From positions 124,001-188,000 of the forward strand of contig NZ_KQ949023.1 of NCBI RefSeq assembly GCF_001514285.1: DNA of 64,000 nt, in the 5' to 3' direction. Positions within the stretch are counted from its first letter, which is position 1. Each line of letters starts with the position of its first letter. The stretch is from Streptomyces sp. DSM 15324 (lineage in GTDB: Bacteria; Actinomycetota; Actinomycetes; Streptomycetales; Streptomycetaceae). The position numbers were made by a program, and so were the translations under genes. Below the pieces are notes generated by a model. That model was not told the DNA's origin and did not search any database. It was given only the letters and a program-made list of their open reading frames with translations. This document shows positions 19,133 through 27,190 of this stretch, one piece after another.

Positions 19133-19591
19133 TCACGTCGCCAGATGCCGGACCTGGTCCCACAGCACCGGGTCCATCACGCCCACCCGGCGCCGGAAGT
19201 CCGCCACCGGGACCTGCCGCAGCTCGTCCGTCTCCAGGAAGCCGGGCCGCCCCCGCGCGTCACCCACCGCGCCCGGCGGCAGCGGGATCACCCCCGCCCG
19301 CCCGTCCCGGTACCTGCTGGTGATCTTCGCGACGGTCACCCGTTCGCCCCGCACCCCCAGCACCAGACACGGCCGGTCCTTCTGCCCGGGCCCGTCCTCG
19401 AACGGCACGTTCGCCCACCAGATCTCCGCCGGCCGCGGCCGCCCCCGGACCCCGCGCCCGCGGACAGCCCGCCCCGGCGGCCGGGTCCTGCGCCCCTCGG
19501 GACGCCGCCCGCGCCCCCAGCCGTCGACGAGCGCGGCGACCAGCGCCAGCAGTACCACCGCGGCGAGCGCGAGCCACCAGGACGTGTCCAC
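19133..19591 (-). CDS. Membrane-anchored PemK/MazF-like protein
   Basis: 152 aa. The first 20 residues form one membrane helix (WWLALAAVVLLALVAALVD). A basic, Arg/Pro-rich linker leads to a PemK/MazF-fold domain from about residue 53: RPAEIWWANVPFEDGPGQKD, RPCLVLGVRGERVTVAKITS and later LPPGAVGDARGRPGFLETDEL. PemK/MazF proteins are mRNA interferases paired with an antitoxin, but no antitoxin gene is adjacent and the protein is tethered to the membrane. It may have another role. Domain identity is reasonable; toxicity is not implied by the sequence. Confidence 0.75.
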   Translation of the reverse strand: MDTSWWLALAAVVLLALVAALVDGWGRGRRPEGRRTRPPGRAVRGRGVRGRPRPAEIWWANVPFEDGPGQKDRPCLVLGVRGERVTVAKITSRYRDGRAGVIPLPPGAVGDARGRPGFLETDELRQVPVADFRRRVGVMDPVLWDQVRHLAT

Positions 19592-19816
19592 GGGACGACG
19601 TTACCGGCGCGCGCACGGCATCGCGCGCCCCTGTTCACGCCTCACACACCCCTGGTCCAGCCGAACCGGTGACAGCACAGGTGAGTTCGCCCACAACAGC
19701 CCCTGGCGGAGGAGCGACCCGGGGTTTTGCGCCTTACGCTCGACAAACCGCACGACCCCCGTCGCCCCACATCCCTCGCACCACTTTCATATCCCGCCAG
19801 CGGAGGTTTCTGCTTT

Positions 19817-20569
19817 ATGAAGCTCACCGTCGTCGGCTGCTCGGGGTCGTTTCCGTCCGCGGAATCGGCCTGCTCGAGCTACCTCGTCGAGGCCGACGGC
19901 TACAGGCTGCTTCTCGACATGGGCAACGGCGCCCTCGGCGAGCTGCAGCGTCACTGCGGTCTCTACGACCTCGACGCGATCTTCCTGAGCCATCTGCACG
20001 CCGACCACTGCATCGACATGTGCGCCTATTTCGTCGCGCGCTACTACCGCCACGACGGCGGGCGCTGCGACCCCATCCCGGTCTACGGCCCCGAAGGCAC
20101 CGAACACCGCCTGACCACGGCCTACGCCGACACCCCCTCCGCCTCCTCGATGAGCGAGGTGTTCGACTTCCACACGGTCAAGCCGTCCACCTTCGAGATC
20201 GGCCCGTTCACCGTGCACACCGAGCGCGTGGCCCATCCCGTCGAGGCGTACGGCATCCGCGTCGAGCACGGCGGCCGGTCGCTCACCTACTCCGGCGACA
20301 CCGGCCTCAGCCCGGCCCTGGAGGACCTCGCCCGCGACACCGACCTCTTCCTGTGCGAGGCCGCCTTCACCCACGGCAAGGAGAACATCCCCGACCTCCA
20401 CCTCAACGGCCGCGAGGCCGGCGAGACGGCGGCCCGGGCCGGCGCGAGACGCCTCGTGCTGACCCACATCCCCCCGTGGACCGACCCCCGGGTCAACCTC
20501 GCCGACGCCCGCGAGGTCTTCGCCGGCCCGGTGGAACTGGCGGCGCCGAGGGTGTCGTACGAGATCTAG
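19817..20569 (+). CDS. MBL-fold metallo-hydrolase
   Basis: 250 aa from the ATG at 19817 (MKLTVVGCSGSFPSAESACS). The metallo-beta-lactamase motif FLSHLHADHCIDM (HxHxDH) starts near residue 58, with a second metal ligand in LTYSGDTGLSPAL and further His ligands in FTHGKENIPDLHL and VLTHIPPW. Layout and length resemble RNase Z/cyclic phosphodiesterase-like MBL enzymes, which cut phosphodiesters, but the substrate is unknown. It is divergent from the PemK-like gene and converges with nagE2 over a shared terminator. Confidence 0.88.
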   Translation: MKLTVVGCSGSFPSAESACSSYLVEADGYRLLLDMGNGALGELQRHCGLYDLDAIFLSHLHADHCIDMCAYFVARYYRHDGGRCDPIPVYGPEGTEHRLTTAYADTPSASSMSEVFDFHTVKPSTFEIGPFTVHTERVAHPVEAYGIRVEHGGRSLTYSGDTGLSPALEDLARDTDLFLCEAAFTHGKENIPDLHLNGREAGETAARAGARRLVLTHIPPWTDPRVNLADAREVFAGPVELAAPRVSYEI

Positions 20570-20609
20570 ATCCGCCCCGCCGCCGTACGAGGTTCAGGCG
20601 CACGGCGGC

Positions 20610-20648
20610 GCAGAAGGCCCCGGAGCACGCTGCTCCGGGGCCTTCTGC
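20610..20648. terminator. Strong bidirectional terminator
   Basis: An 18-bp perfect stem (GCAGAAGGCCCCGGAGCA with its exact complement) closes over a three-base loop between the convergent MBL hydrolase and nagE2 genes. It is one of the longest perfect hairpins in the window. Confidence 0.9.
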
Positions 20649-20661
20649 GTCGACAGTCGGG

Positions 20662-21912
20662 CTATGCCTTCGTCAGGTCCTCGATCTCCTCCTCGGGCTC
20701 ACGGCCCGGGGTGGGGAGGTTGAACCTCGTGATGGCGAAGCGGAAGACGAAGTAGTAGATCGCGCCGAAGACCAGACCGACGGGGATGATCAGCCAGGGC
20801 TTGGTGGCCAGGTTCCAGTTCAGGGCGTAGTCGATGAAGCCGGCCGAGAAGGTGAAGCCGGTGTGCACACCGAGCGCCCAGGTGACCGCCATCGACAAGG
20901 CGGTGAGCACCGCGTGGATGGCGTACAGCAGCGGGGCGATGAACATGAACGAGAACTCGATCGGCTCGGTCACACCGGTCACGAACGAGGTCAGCGCGAC
21001 CGAGATCATCATGCCCAGCACGGCCTTGCGGCGCTCGGGGCGGGCGGTGTGGGCGATGGCGAGCGCGGCGGCCGGCAGACCGAACATCATGATCGGGAAG
21101 AAGCCCGTCATGAACTGGCCGGCGGTCGGGTCCCCGGCGAAGAACCGGGTGAGGTCGCCGTGGACGATGTCGCCGGAGGCCTCCTTGAAGTCACCGAGCT
21201 GGAACCAGGCGACCGAGTTCACGAACTGGTGCATGCCGACCGGGATCAGCGCGCGGTTGATCAGGCCGAACAGCCCGGCGCCGAAGGCACCGAGACCGGT
21301 GACCCACTCGCCGACGTCCGAGATGCCCTCGCCGATCGGCTTCCAGACCAGGCCGAAGAAGACACCCATGAGCGTGCCGACGAACGCCATGATGATCGGC
21401 ACCAGCCGGCGGCCGTTGAAGAAGCCGAGCCAGTCGACCAGCTTCTTGCGGTGGTACCGCTGCCACAGCACCGCCGAGAGCAGACCCATCAGGATGCCGC
21501 CGAGGACACCGGGGTTGTTGTAGGTGGCGGCTATGTCGGCGCCCGCCTGGACCTTCGCCTCGGTGACCGGGAACGCCTTCAGTACGTTGCTGTAGACCAG
21601 GAAGCCCACCAGCGCGGCGAGGGCGGTCGAGCCGTCCGCCTTCTTGGCGAAACCGATGGCGACGCCGATGCAGAACAGCATCGGGAGGTTGTCGAAGATG
21701 GCGCCGCCGGCCGTGCCGAACACCGCCGTGACCTTGTCGGGCAGGTGGAGCTTGTCTTGCACGTCCGTCTGCCCGAAGCGGAGCAGGATGCCTGCCGCCG
21801 GGAGCACGGCGATGGGGAGCTGAAGGCTGCGGCCGACCTTCTGCAGGCCCTGGAGCAGGCCGGATCCCCGCTTCTTGGCGGGGGCCGCCGATGGCGCGGT
21901 GGCGGTGGTCAT
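20662..21912 (-). CDS. nagE2: PTS N-acetylglucosamine transporter, membrane component IIC
   Basis: 416 aa, about ten membrane helices, the size of Streptomyces NagE2. Family features are the N-terminal LQKVGRSLQLPIAVLPAAGILLRFG, the NPGVLGGILMGL stretch, HQFVNSVAWFQLGDF, FPIMMFGLPAAALAIAHTA and TGVTEPIEFSFMFIAP, the EIIC substrate-loop motif. It takes up and phosphorylates GlcNAc together with the IIB protein NagF, encoded divergently at 22162. DasR operators between the two genes indicate control by the chitin/GlcNAc regulon. In S. coelicolor a second copy (nagE1) lies alongside; only one is present here. Confidence 0.92.
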   Translation of the reverse strand: MTTATAPSAAPAKKRGSGLLQGLQKVGRSLQLPIAVLPAAGILLRFGQTDVQDKLHLPDKVTAVFGTAGGAIFDNLPMLFCIGVAIGFAKKADGSTALAALVGFLVYSNVLKAFPVTEAKVQAGADIAATYNNPGVLGGILMGLLSAVLWQRYHRKKLVDWLGFFNGRRLVPIIMAFVGTLMGVFFGLVWKPIGEGISDVGEWVTGLGAFGAGLFGLINRALIPVGMHQFVNSVAWFQLGDFKEASGDIVHGDLTRFFAGDPTAGQFMTGFFPIMMFGLPAAALAIAHTARPERRKAVLGMMISVALTSFVTGVTEPIEFSFMFIAPLLYAIHAVLTALSMAVTWALGVHTGFTFSAGFIDYALNWNLATKPWLIIPVGLVFGAIYYFVFRFAITRFNLPTPGREPEEEIEDLTKA

Positions 21913-21929
21913 GGTTCCTCCATCTGGGT

Positions 21930-21962
21930 GATGGTCTACACCACTCAGTGGTGTAGACCATG
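21930..21962. promoter_or_regulatory. Two adjoining DasR operators (dre) upstream of nagE2
   Basis: ATGGTCTACACCACT (21931-21945) and AGTGGTGTAGACCAT (21947-21961) are exact reverse complements around a single C, giving a 31-bp perfect palindrome. Each half is a near-match to the dre consensus AGTGGTCTAGACCACT bound by the GntR-type regulator DasR, released by GlcN-6-P. The pair begins 18 bp upstream of the nagE2 start and would block its expression without GlcNAc. Confidence 0.9.
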
Positions 21963-22039
21963 TTGTAGCAGATGAAGAAGAGATAAGGAACCCGCTGCGC
22001 GCGGCGGAAATCGCCCACGGTGTTGGCGACCGCCTGCCG

Positions 22040-22055
22040 GGTGGTGTAGACCAGT
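22040..22055. promoter_or_regulatory. Third dre-like DasR site, nagF side
   Basis: GGTGGTGTAGACCAGT matches most of the DasR consensus and lies about 107 bp upstream of nagF and 78 bp beyond the nagE2 pair. It probably controls nagF. Confidence 0.85.
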
Positions 22056-22161
22056 TCCGGACGATTGGGTTGCTGTCGATCGGGTTGCCGTGACGTCATC
22101 CTTCGGTACGCACGACACAATCGCTCGCGAAGCTGGGCCACCTGTGCGTGAGGAGACCGAC

Positions 22162-22395
22162 ATGGCCACCAAGGCAGAGAAGATCGTCGCCGGACTCGGC
22201 GGCATCGACAACATCGAGGAGATCGAGGGCTGCATCACCCGCCTGCGGACCGAGGTCTCCGACCCCTCCCTCGTCGACGACGCCGCCCTCAAGGCCGCCG
22301 GCGCCCACGGCGTCGTCAAGATGGGCACCGCCATCCAGGTCGTCATCGGCACCGACGCCGACCCGATCGCCGCGGAGATCGAAGACATGATGTGA
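22162..22395 (+). CDS. nagF: PTS GlcNAc-specific phosphocarrier IIB
   Basis: 77 aa from the ATG at 22162 (MATKAEKIVAGLGGIDNIEE), with GAGGAG upstream. A glucose-family EIIB domain: the phosphorylated cysteine is Cys 24 in EIEGCITRLRTEV, and ALKAAGAHGVVKMGTAIQVVIGTDAD completes the fold. It transfers phosphate to GlcNAc during uptake by NagE2. The IIA function (Crr in Streptomyces) is encoded elsewhere. Expression should be de-repressed by GlcN-6-P through DasR. The stop codon falls inside a heptamer repeat. Confidence 0.92.
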   Translation: MATKAEKIVAGLGGIDNIEEIEGCITRLRTEVSDPSLVDDAALKAAGAHGVVKMGTAIQVVIGTDADPIAAEIEDMM

Positions 22396-22433
22396 CCGGT
22401 GACCGGTGACCGGTGACCGGTGACCGGTGACCG
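22392..22433. repeat. Six perfect copies of the heptamer GTGACCG
   Basis: Exactly six 7-bp units run from the nagF stop codon (TGA at 22393-22395) into the spacer before rph. As 7 is not a multiple of 3, copy-number change would shift any frame read through it, but it sits after the stop. Probable hypervariable microsatellite. Confidence 0.9.
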
Positions 22434-22456
22434 GCCCGGTCACGGGCAAGGGACCC

Positions 22457-22481
22457 CTCCCGCACGATCACCGCGCGGGAG
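22457..22481. terminator. Possible hairpin between nagF and rph
   Basis: CTCCCGC and GCGGGAG form a 7-bp stem across an 11-base loop, 36 bp before rph. It is modest compared with other terminators in the window. Confidence 0.4.
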
Positions 22482-22516
22482 GAGCCCCCACCCCGTCTAC
22501 GGCTAGGCTCGGCGCC

Positions 22517-23254
<738 letters not shown>

Positions 23255-23352
23255 AGGGCGTACCAAGAGAAGTGGTGCGCGGTGGCAACCTCACCGCGCA
23301 CCACGGCGTCTTGGGCAGTACGCACCGCAGTTCAACGGGGAGGATCACCGCA

Positions 23353-23772
23353 ATGGCCAAGACCGCGAGCCGCCGACACCGGGGCCGAGGCCGCCGTACC
23401 GCCATCGCCGCGAGCGCCGCGGCCGTCGCCCTCACCCTGGGCTTCACGGTCACCGGCTGCGACGCCGTCAACAAGGCCCTGGACTGCGTCCAGACCGCCG
23501 ACGCCATCGCCGACAGCGTCACCGACCTCCAGCAGGCCGTGGAGAACGCGTCGAACGACCCGACCCAGCTCGACGAGTCCCTCACCTCCATCGAGAACGA
23601 CCTCGGCCAGATCGGCGACAAGACGGACAACACCGACGTCAACAAGGCCGTCGACGACCTGCGCACGGCCGTGAAGAACGTCCGTACGGCCGTGGACAAC
23701 GGCGACGCCACCCCCGACCTCAGCCCGGTCACCGACGCGGCGGGCGAACTGACCAAGGTCTGCACGCCGTAA
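23353..23772 (+). CDS. Small secreted lipoprotein
   Basis: 139 aa from the ATG at 23353. A basic n-region (KTASRRHRGRGRR) precedes a hydrophobic core (TAIAASAAAVALTLGF) and a lipobox-like TVTGC, so Cys 35 may be lipidated. The mature part is an acidic, Asn/Asp-rich helical protein (AVNKALDCVQTADAIADSV; DVNKAVDDLRTAVKNVRTAV) with a likely coiled-coil tendency and a final Cys. It lies between rph and rdgB in Streptomyces. Function unknown. Confidence 0.8.
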   Translation: MAKTASRRHRGRGRRTAIAASAAAVALTLGFTVTGCDAVNKALDCVQTADAIADSVTDLQQAVENASNDPTQLDESLTSIENDLGQIGDKTDNTDVNKAVDDLRTAVKNVRTAVDNGDATPDLSPVTDAAGELTKVCTP

Positions 23773-23818
23773 CGACCGGTGGCGGGACCCGGTGGCGGGG
23801 CTCGGGATACTGGGGGAC

Positions 23819-24421
23819 ATGACCCGCCTGATCCTCGCCACCCGCAACGCCGGAAAGATCACCGAACTCAGGTCGATCCTCGCCGACGCAGGCCTGCCGC
23901 ACGACCTCGTCGGCGCGGACGCCTACCCGGAGATCCCCGACGTCAAGGAGACCGGAGTGACGTTCGCCGAGAACGCCCTCCTCAAGGCCCACGCCCTCGC
24001 CCGGGCCACCGGCCTGCCCGCCGTCGCCGACGACTCCGGCCTCTGCGTGGACGTCCTGAACGGCGCCCCCGGCATCTTCTCCGCCCGCTGGTCCGGCACC
24101 CACGGCGACGACCGGGCCAACCTGGACCTGCTCCTCGCCCAGCTCTCCGACATCGCCGACGAACACCGGGGCGCCCACTTCGCCTGCGCGGCGGCGCTCG
24201 CGCTGCCGGACGGCACGGAGAGGGTGGTCGAGGGCCGCCTGACGGGCACCCTGCGCCACACCCCGGCCGGCACGAACGGCTTCGGCTACGACCCGATCCT
24301 CCAGCCGGCCGGCGAAACCCGCACCTGCGCGGAACTGACGGCCGAGGAGAAGAACGCGATCAGCCATCGGGGGAAGGCGTTCCGGGGGTTGGTGCCGGTG
24401 GTTCGGGAGCTGCTGGGCTGA
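23819..24421 (+). CDS. rdgB: XTP/dITP diphosphatase (Ham1/RdgB)
   Basis: 200 aa from the ATG at 23819 (MTRLILATRNAGKITELRSI). It hydrolyses non-canonical purine NTPs (ITP, dITP, XTP) to monophosphates, keeping them out of nucleic acids. Motifs include ILATRNAGKITEL, ETGVTFAENALLKA, AVADDSGLCVDVLNGAPGIFSARW and GTNGFGYDPILQPAGETRTCAEL, which carry the metal and nucleotide ligands. It is followed by a strong hairpin and then a tRNA gene on the other strand. Confidence 0.95.
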   Translation: MTRLILATRNAGKITELRSILADAGLPHDLVGADAYPEIPDVKETGVTFAENALLKAHALARATGLPAVADDSGLCVDVLNGAPGIFSARWSGTHGDDRANLDLLLAQLSDIADEHRGAHFACAAALALPDGTERVVEGRLTGTLRHTPAGTNGFGYDPILQPAGETRTCAELTAEEKNAISHRGKAFRGLVPVVRELLG

Positions 24422-24432
24422 CTCAAGGAGCC

Positions 24433-24467
24433 AGGCCCCGCACCTTTGAATCGAAGGTGCGGGGCCT
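24433..24467. terminator. Terminator between rdgB and the tRNA gene
   Basis: AGGCCCCGCACCTT pairs perfectly with AAGGTGCGGGGCCT across a seven-base loop. It lies 12 bp after rdgB and 10 bp beyond the tRNA 3' end, so it may serve both converging transcripts. Confidence 0.88.
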
Positions 24468-24476
24468 GTTTCGAAG

Positions 24477-24549
24477 TGCGCCCGGTCGGATTTGAACCGA
24501 CAACACCAGGCTTCTAAGGCCTGTCTCTCTGCCGTTGGAGTACGAGCGC
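24477..24549 (-). tRNA. Class I-shaped tRNA with anticodon UAG
   Basis: The reverse strand folds as a tRNA: acceptor stem GCGCTCG/CGGGCGC (one G-U), U8-A9, a weak D arm (CTC/GAG with a C-A mismatch), anticodon stem CAGGC/GCCTG with loop CTTAGAA, a five-base variable loop, T arm GTCGG-TTCAAAT-CCGAC, and discriminator A. Loop positions 34-36 read UAG, which decodes the leucine codon CUA. Bacterial tRNA-Leu normally has a long variable arm (class II), which is absent here, so the amino-acid identity is doubtful. No CCA is encoded. Confidence 0.7.
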
Positions 24550-24589
24550 ATGTACCGCGCTCTACCTTACTGGGCGAGGGGGCCCGGGA

Positions 24590-25066
24590 CTACGAGCTTC
24601 GCCTTCGGCCCCCTCGATACCAGGTTGCGGTGACAGAGTGGCAGTTGGGGCACAACAACCGCAGGTTCTCCCGCCGGTCGTCGCTCCAGTCCCCGTTGAT
24701 GTGGTCGACCTCCAGGGTCATGGGCCTGCCGAGCCACTCGGGGCCGACGCCGCAGCCCACGCACAGTTCCGGCACACCAACCTCCCGGAGCGCACGACGC
24801 AGTAGTGCGGCACTCGTCCGGCGCTTGCCCTCATGGCTGACCAGGATTTCCGCAGGATCCTTGGCGTTGTGGCTCCGCTTGCCGCGCCGGTGCCCTTGTC
24901 CGAGGAAATGGGCTGTCGAGATGCCCGCTTCGACGGTCCACCGGCGCAGCAGTGTGCGTTGCCAGTGGTTGTTGGGGCGACCCAAGTGCAGTAATGCTTC
25001 CGCGAGTGATGTCGATCCGGTGATCGCCCGACGTAGTTCGTCGCGTGTGGGCTGGGAACGCCTCAC
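24590..25066 (-). CDS. HNH endonuclease (downstream copy)
   Basis: 158 aa from a GTG at 25066 that overlaps the TGA of the upstream HNH gene, implying translational coupling. The N-terminal 80 residues (RRAITGSTSLAEALLHLGRP and similar) look like a helix-turn-helix-type DNA-recognition region. The C-terminus carries the nuclease: CVGCGVGPEWLGRPMTLEVD, then HINGDWSDDRRENLRLLCPNCHS, with two Zn-binding CxxC pairs and the catalytic His of the HNH motif. It ends 41 bp from the tRNA on the same strand. It could be a homing-type or restriction-like nuclease; the target is unknown. Confidence 0.82.
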   Translation of the reverse strand: MRRSQPTRDELRRAITGSTSLAEALLHLGRPNNHWQRTLLRRWTVEAGISTAHFLGQGHRRGKRSHNAKDPAEILVSHEGKRRTSAALLRRALREVGVPELCVGCGVGPEWLGRPMTLEVDHINGDWSDDRRENLRLLCPNCHSVTATWYRGGRRRSS

Positions 25067-25710
25067 CGGGCGTCCCGGCCACGGCCCTTGCCGCGCCCTC
25101 GGTAGGTGTCCGTCGTGGAGTGGCAGTTCGGGCAGAGAAGGCGAAGGTTGGCGATGCGGTTGTCCCGCCAGTTGCCGTCGATGTGGTCGACCTCCAGAGG
25201 CAGCGGTTGCCCCTGCCACACGGCCTCGATCCCGCACAGGGCGCAGCGCTCTTCCTGGCCTTGCGCGAGCAACGCTCGCTTGAGGCGATCGCTCGGCACG
25301 CGGCGTGCGTGGGCGTCCCGCGACTCGACGAGCAGTGCTTCCGGCATCCGGCGACGCGTCGCGTCACCACCCCTGGGTGGCACGCGAAAGTGCGACGTGT
25401 CGATCCCGTACGCCTTGATCCGGCGGCTGATGTGCGTGTGGTGACCGCCGACCACCTCCAGCCCGAGATGCCGCAGCACCTCGCACATGTTTGTCGAGGC
25501 GGCGACGGCGGACTCGAGGATCTCCCTCGTCCACTTCACCTCCCGCTCGAAGTGCGAGGTATCCACGCCCAGCTTCCTCATCCGCTCCCGGATGTAGCCC
25601 CGAGTCGGGCTCCCCGGCTCCACGCCCAGCCGCTCCAGCGCCTCCGACAGCGTCCGCGCCACCCGAGCCGCCTCCTCCAGCCGCTCCTTGCTGTACGCAC
25701 TCGCGCCCAT
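25063..25710 (-). CDS. HNH endonuclease (upstream copy)
   Basis: 215 aa from the ATG at 25710 (MGASAYSKERLEEAARVART), preceded by GGAGGGGG; an ATG at 25734 is possible but lacks this site. Two repeated recognition modules are visible: SEALERLGVEPGSPTRGYIR...LGVDTSHF and CEVLRHLGLEVVGGHHTHI...YGIDTSHF. The C-terminal HNH nuclease domain has CALCGIEAVWQGQPLPLEVD, HIDGNWRDNRIANLRLLCPN and CHS. The domain is clearly paralogous to that of the next gene. It is a free-standing gene, without an intron or intein context. Probably a mobile or defensive nuclease. Confidence 0.85.
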   Translation of the reverse strand: MGASAYSKERLEEAARVARTLSEALERLGVEPGSPTRGYIRERMRKLGVDTSHFEREVKWTREILESAVAASTNMCEVLRHLGLEVVGGHHTHISRRIKAYGIDTSHFRVPPRGGDATRRRMPEALLVESRDAHARRVPSDRLKRALLAQGQEERCALCGIEAVWQGQPLPLEVDHIDGNWRDNRIANLRLLCPNCHSTTDTYRGRGKGRGRDAR

Positions 25711-25794
25711 CAAACCCCCTCCGTATCCGGCCACCCGTTCGTGGTCTCGTACGGAGTAACGAACCGTTTATCGGACGCGGGGGAACAGGGGGCC

Positions 25795-26262
25795 TCAGAT
25801 CCCCAGATCCTTGATGATCTTGGCTACGTGACCCGTCGCCCGGACGTTGTAGAAGGCGTGCGCGACCTTGCCCTCCTCGTCGACGACGATCGTGGAGCGG
25901 ATCACGCCCAGGTACGTCTTGCCGTAGTTCTTCTTCTCGCCGAAGGCCCCGTACGCGTCGAGGACCGTCTTCTCGGGGTCGGCCAGAAGGGTGACCTTCA
26001 GGGACTCCTTCTCGCGGAACTTGCCGAGCTTCTCGGGGCTGTCCGGGGAGATGCCGATGACGTCGTAGCCGGCGTCGGCCAGGAGGTCGAGGTTGTCCGT
26101 GAAGTCGCAGGCCTGCTTGGTGCAGCCGGGGGTCAGCGCCGCCGGGTAGAAGTACACGATGACCTTGCGGCCCTTGTGGTCCGACAGGGACACCTCGTTG
26201 CCGTCGGCGTCGGGGAGGGTGAAGGCGGGGGCCACGTCCCCGGGCTGGAGTCGCTCGCTCAT
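25795..26262 (-). CDS. bcp: Thioredoxin-dependent peroxiredoxin, Bcp/PrxQ type
   Basis: 155 aa, reduces H2O2 and organic peroxides. The peroxidatic Cys is in YPAALTPGCTKQACDFTD (about residue 47), with the resolving Cys five residues later in the Bcp arrangement; upstream APAFTLPDADGNEVSLSDHK and downstream VIGISPDSPEKLGKFREKE fit the thioredoxin fold. The start at 26262 is MSERLQPGDVAPAFTLPDAD. It is divergent from the DUF3618 gene. Confidence 0.93.
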   Translation of the reverse strand: MSERLQPGDVAPAFTLPDADGNEVSLSDHKGRKVIVYFYPAALTPGCTKQACDFTDNLDLLADAGYDVIGISPDSPEKLGKFREKESLKVTLLADPEKTVLDAYGAFGEKKNYGKTYLGVIRSTIVVDEEGKVAHAFYNVRATGHVAKIIKDLGI

Positions 26263-26369
26263 CGGTCCAGCGTAACCGGGGGTCCTGACCGTGCGGTCCC
26301 GGGCAGAGCTGACAGACTGTCCAGAACAGGTATCGCAACAACGTATCGGCTGACTTCGGAGGCCTCACC

Positions 26370-26699
26370 GTGGCGGACACGTCGGACACCAGAACCCCGG
26401 CGCAGATCGAGGCGGACATCAAGGCCCGCCGTGCGAAGCTCGCCGAGACGCTGGACGAGATCGGGGTGCGGGTGCACCCGAAGACCATCGTCGGGGACGC
26501 CAAGGCCAAGGTCGTCGCCAACGTGGACCACACCCTCGGCAAGGCCTACGTCCAGGCCAACCGGGTGGTGACGGACGTCAGGGCGCAGTTCGTGGACGAG
26601 GACGGCGCGCCGCGGCTGGAGCGGGTCGTGCCGGTGGTGCTCGTCGTGGTCGGCGTGGTCGGGCTGCTCGCGCTGAGCGGCCGGCGACGGAAGGCGTGA
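26370..26699 (+). CDS. DUF3618 protein
   Basis: 109 aa from a GTG at 26370 with CGGAGG upstream. The N-terminal RTPAQIEADIKARRAKLAET is the DUF3618 signature. A soluble helical region (ADIKARRAKLAETLDEIGVR) is followed by one C-terminal membrane helix (VVPVVLVVVGVVGLLALS) and a short basic tail. It is a likely tail-anchored inner-membrane protein of unknown function that commonly sits beside bcp in actinobacteria. Confidence 0.85.
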   Translation: MADTSDTRTPAQIEADIKARRAKLAETLDEIGVRVHPKTIVGDAKAKVVANVDHTLGKAYVQANRVVTDVRAQFVDEDGAPRLERVVPVVLVVVGVVGLLALSGRRRKA

Positions 26700-26785
26700 G
26701 GAGCCACCCCGTGGCCCACCGGGTACCCCGGCCGGTGGCCCACCCGGTAGCCCTCCCGTACGGCGAAGGCAGGTAGGTTCGAGGC

Positions 26786-27145
26786 GTGAGCGGTAACAGA
26801 AGCGACCACAGCGGTCCTCAGCACGACAAGCTTCCCATCCGGATGCTCCACGACCGTGTCCTCGTACGGCAGGACACCAGTGAGGGCGAGCGCCGCTCCG
26901 GCGGCGGGATCCTGATCCCCGCCACGGCGGCGGTGGGCCGCCGCCTGGCGTGGGCGGAGGTCGTCGCGGTGGGGCAGAACGTACGCACCGTGGAGCCGGG
27001 CGACCGGGTCCTGTACGACCCGGAGGACCGGGCCGAGGTGGAGGTGCGGGGCGTGGCGTACGTCCTGATGCGCGAGCGCGACCTGCACGCGGTGGCCGCG
27101 GACCGGTTCGAGGGCTCGGAGGACACGACCGGCCTCTACCTCTGA
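26786..27145 (+). CDS. GroES-like co-chaperonin family protein
   Basis: 119 aa from a GTG at 26786 (the residues following are SGNRSDHSGPQHDKLPIRML). The Cpn10 fold is visible: IRMLHDRVLVRQDTSEGERR, SGGGILIPATAAVGRRLAWA, VVAVGQNVRTVEPGDRVLYD and AYVLMRERDLHAVAAD. It is longer than classic GroES and has divergent roof-loop sequence. It is not next to a groEL, so it is probably a second paralogue with a specialised or unknown role. A terminator follows within 12 bp. Confidence 0.85.
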   Translation: MSGNRSDHSGPQHDKLPIRMLHDRVLVRQDTSEGERRSGGGILIPATAAVGRRLAWAEVVAVGQNVRTVEPGDRVLYDPEDRAEVEVRGVAYVLMRERDLHAVAADRFEGSEDTTGLYL

Positions 27146-27156
27146 ATAAATGGCCG

Positions 27157-27190
27157 AAAGGGGCTGGTGACCCTCGTCACCAGCCCCTTT
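27157..27190 (+). terminator. Terminator after the GroES-like gene
   Basis: AAAGGGGCTGGTGA and TCACCAGCCCCTTT form a perfect 14-bp stem with a six-base loop and a T-rich flank. Its right arm overlaps the first codons of the SMR relic. Confidence 0.9.

Noticed and set aside
24477..24549. A suppressor tRNA reading the UAG stop codon
   Set aside because: The anticodon is UAG, which pairs with CUA. A UAG-suppressor needs the anticodon CUA.
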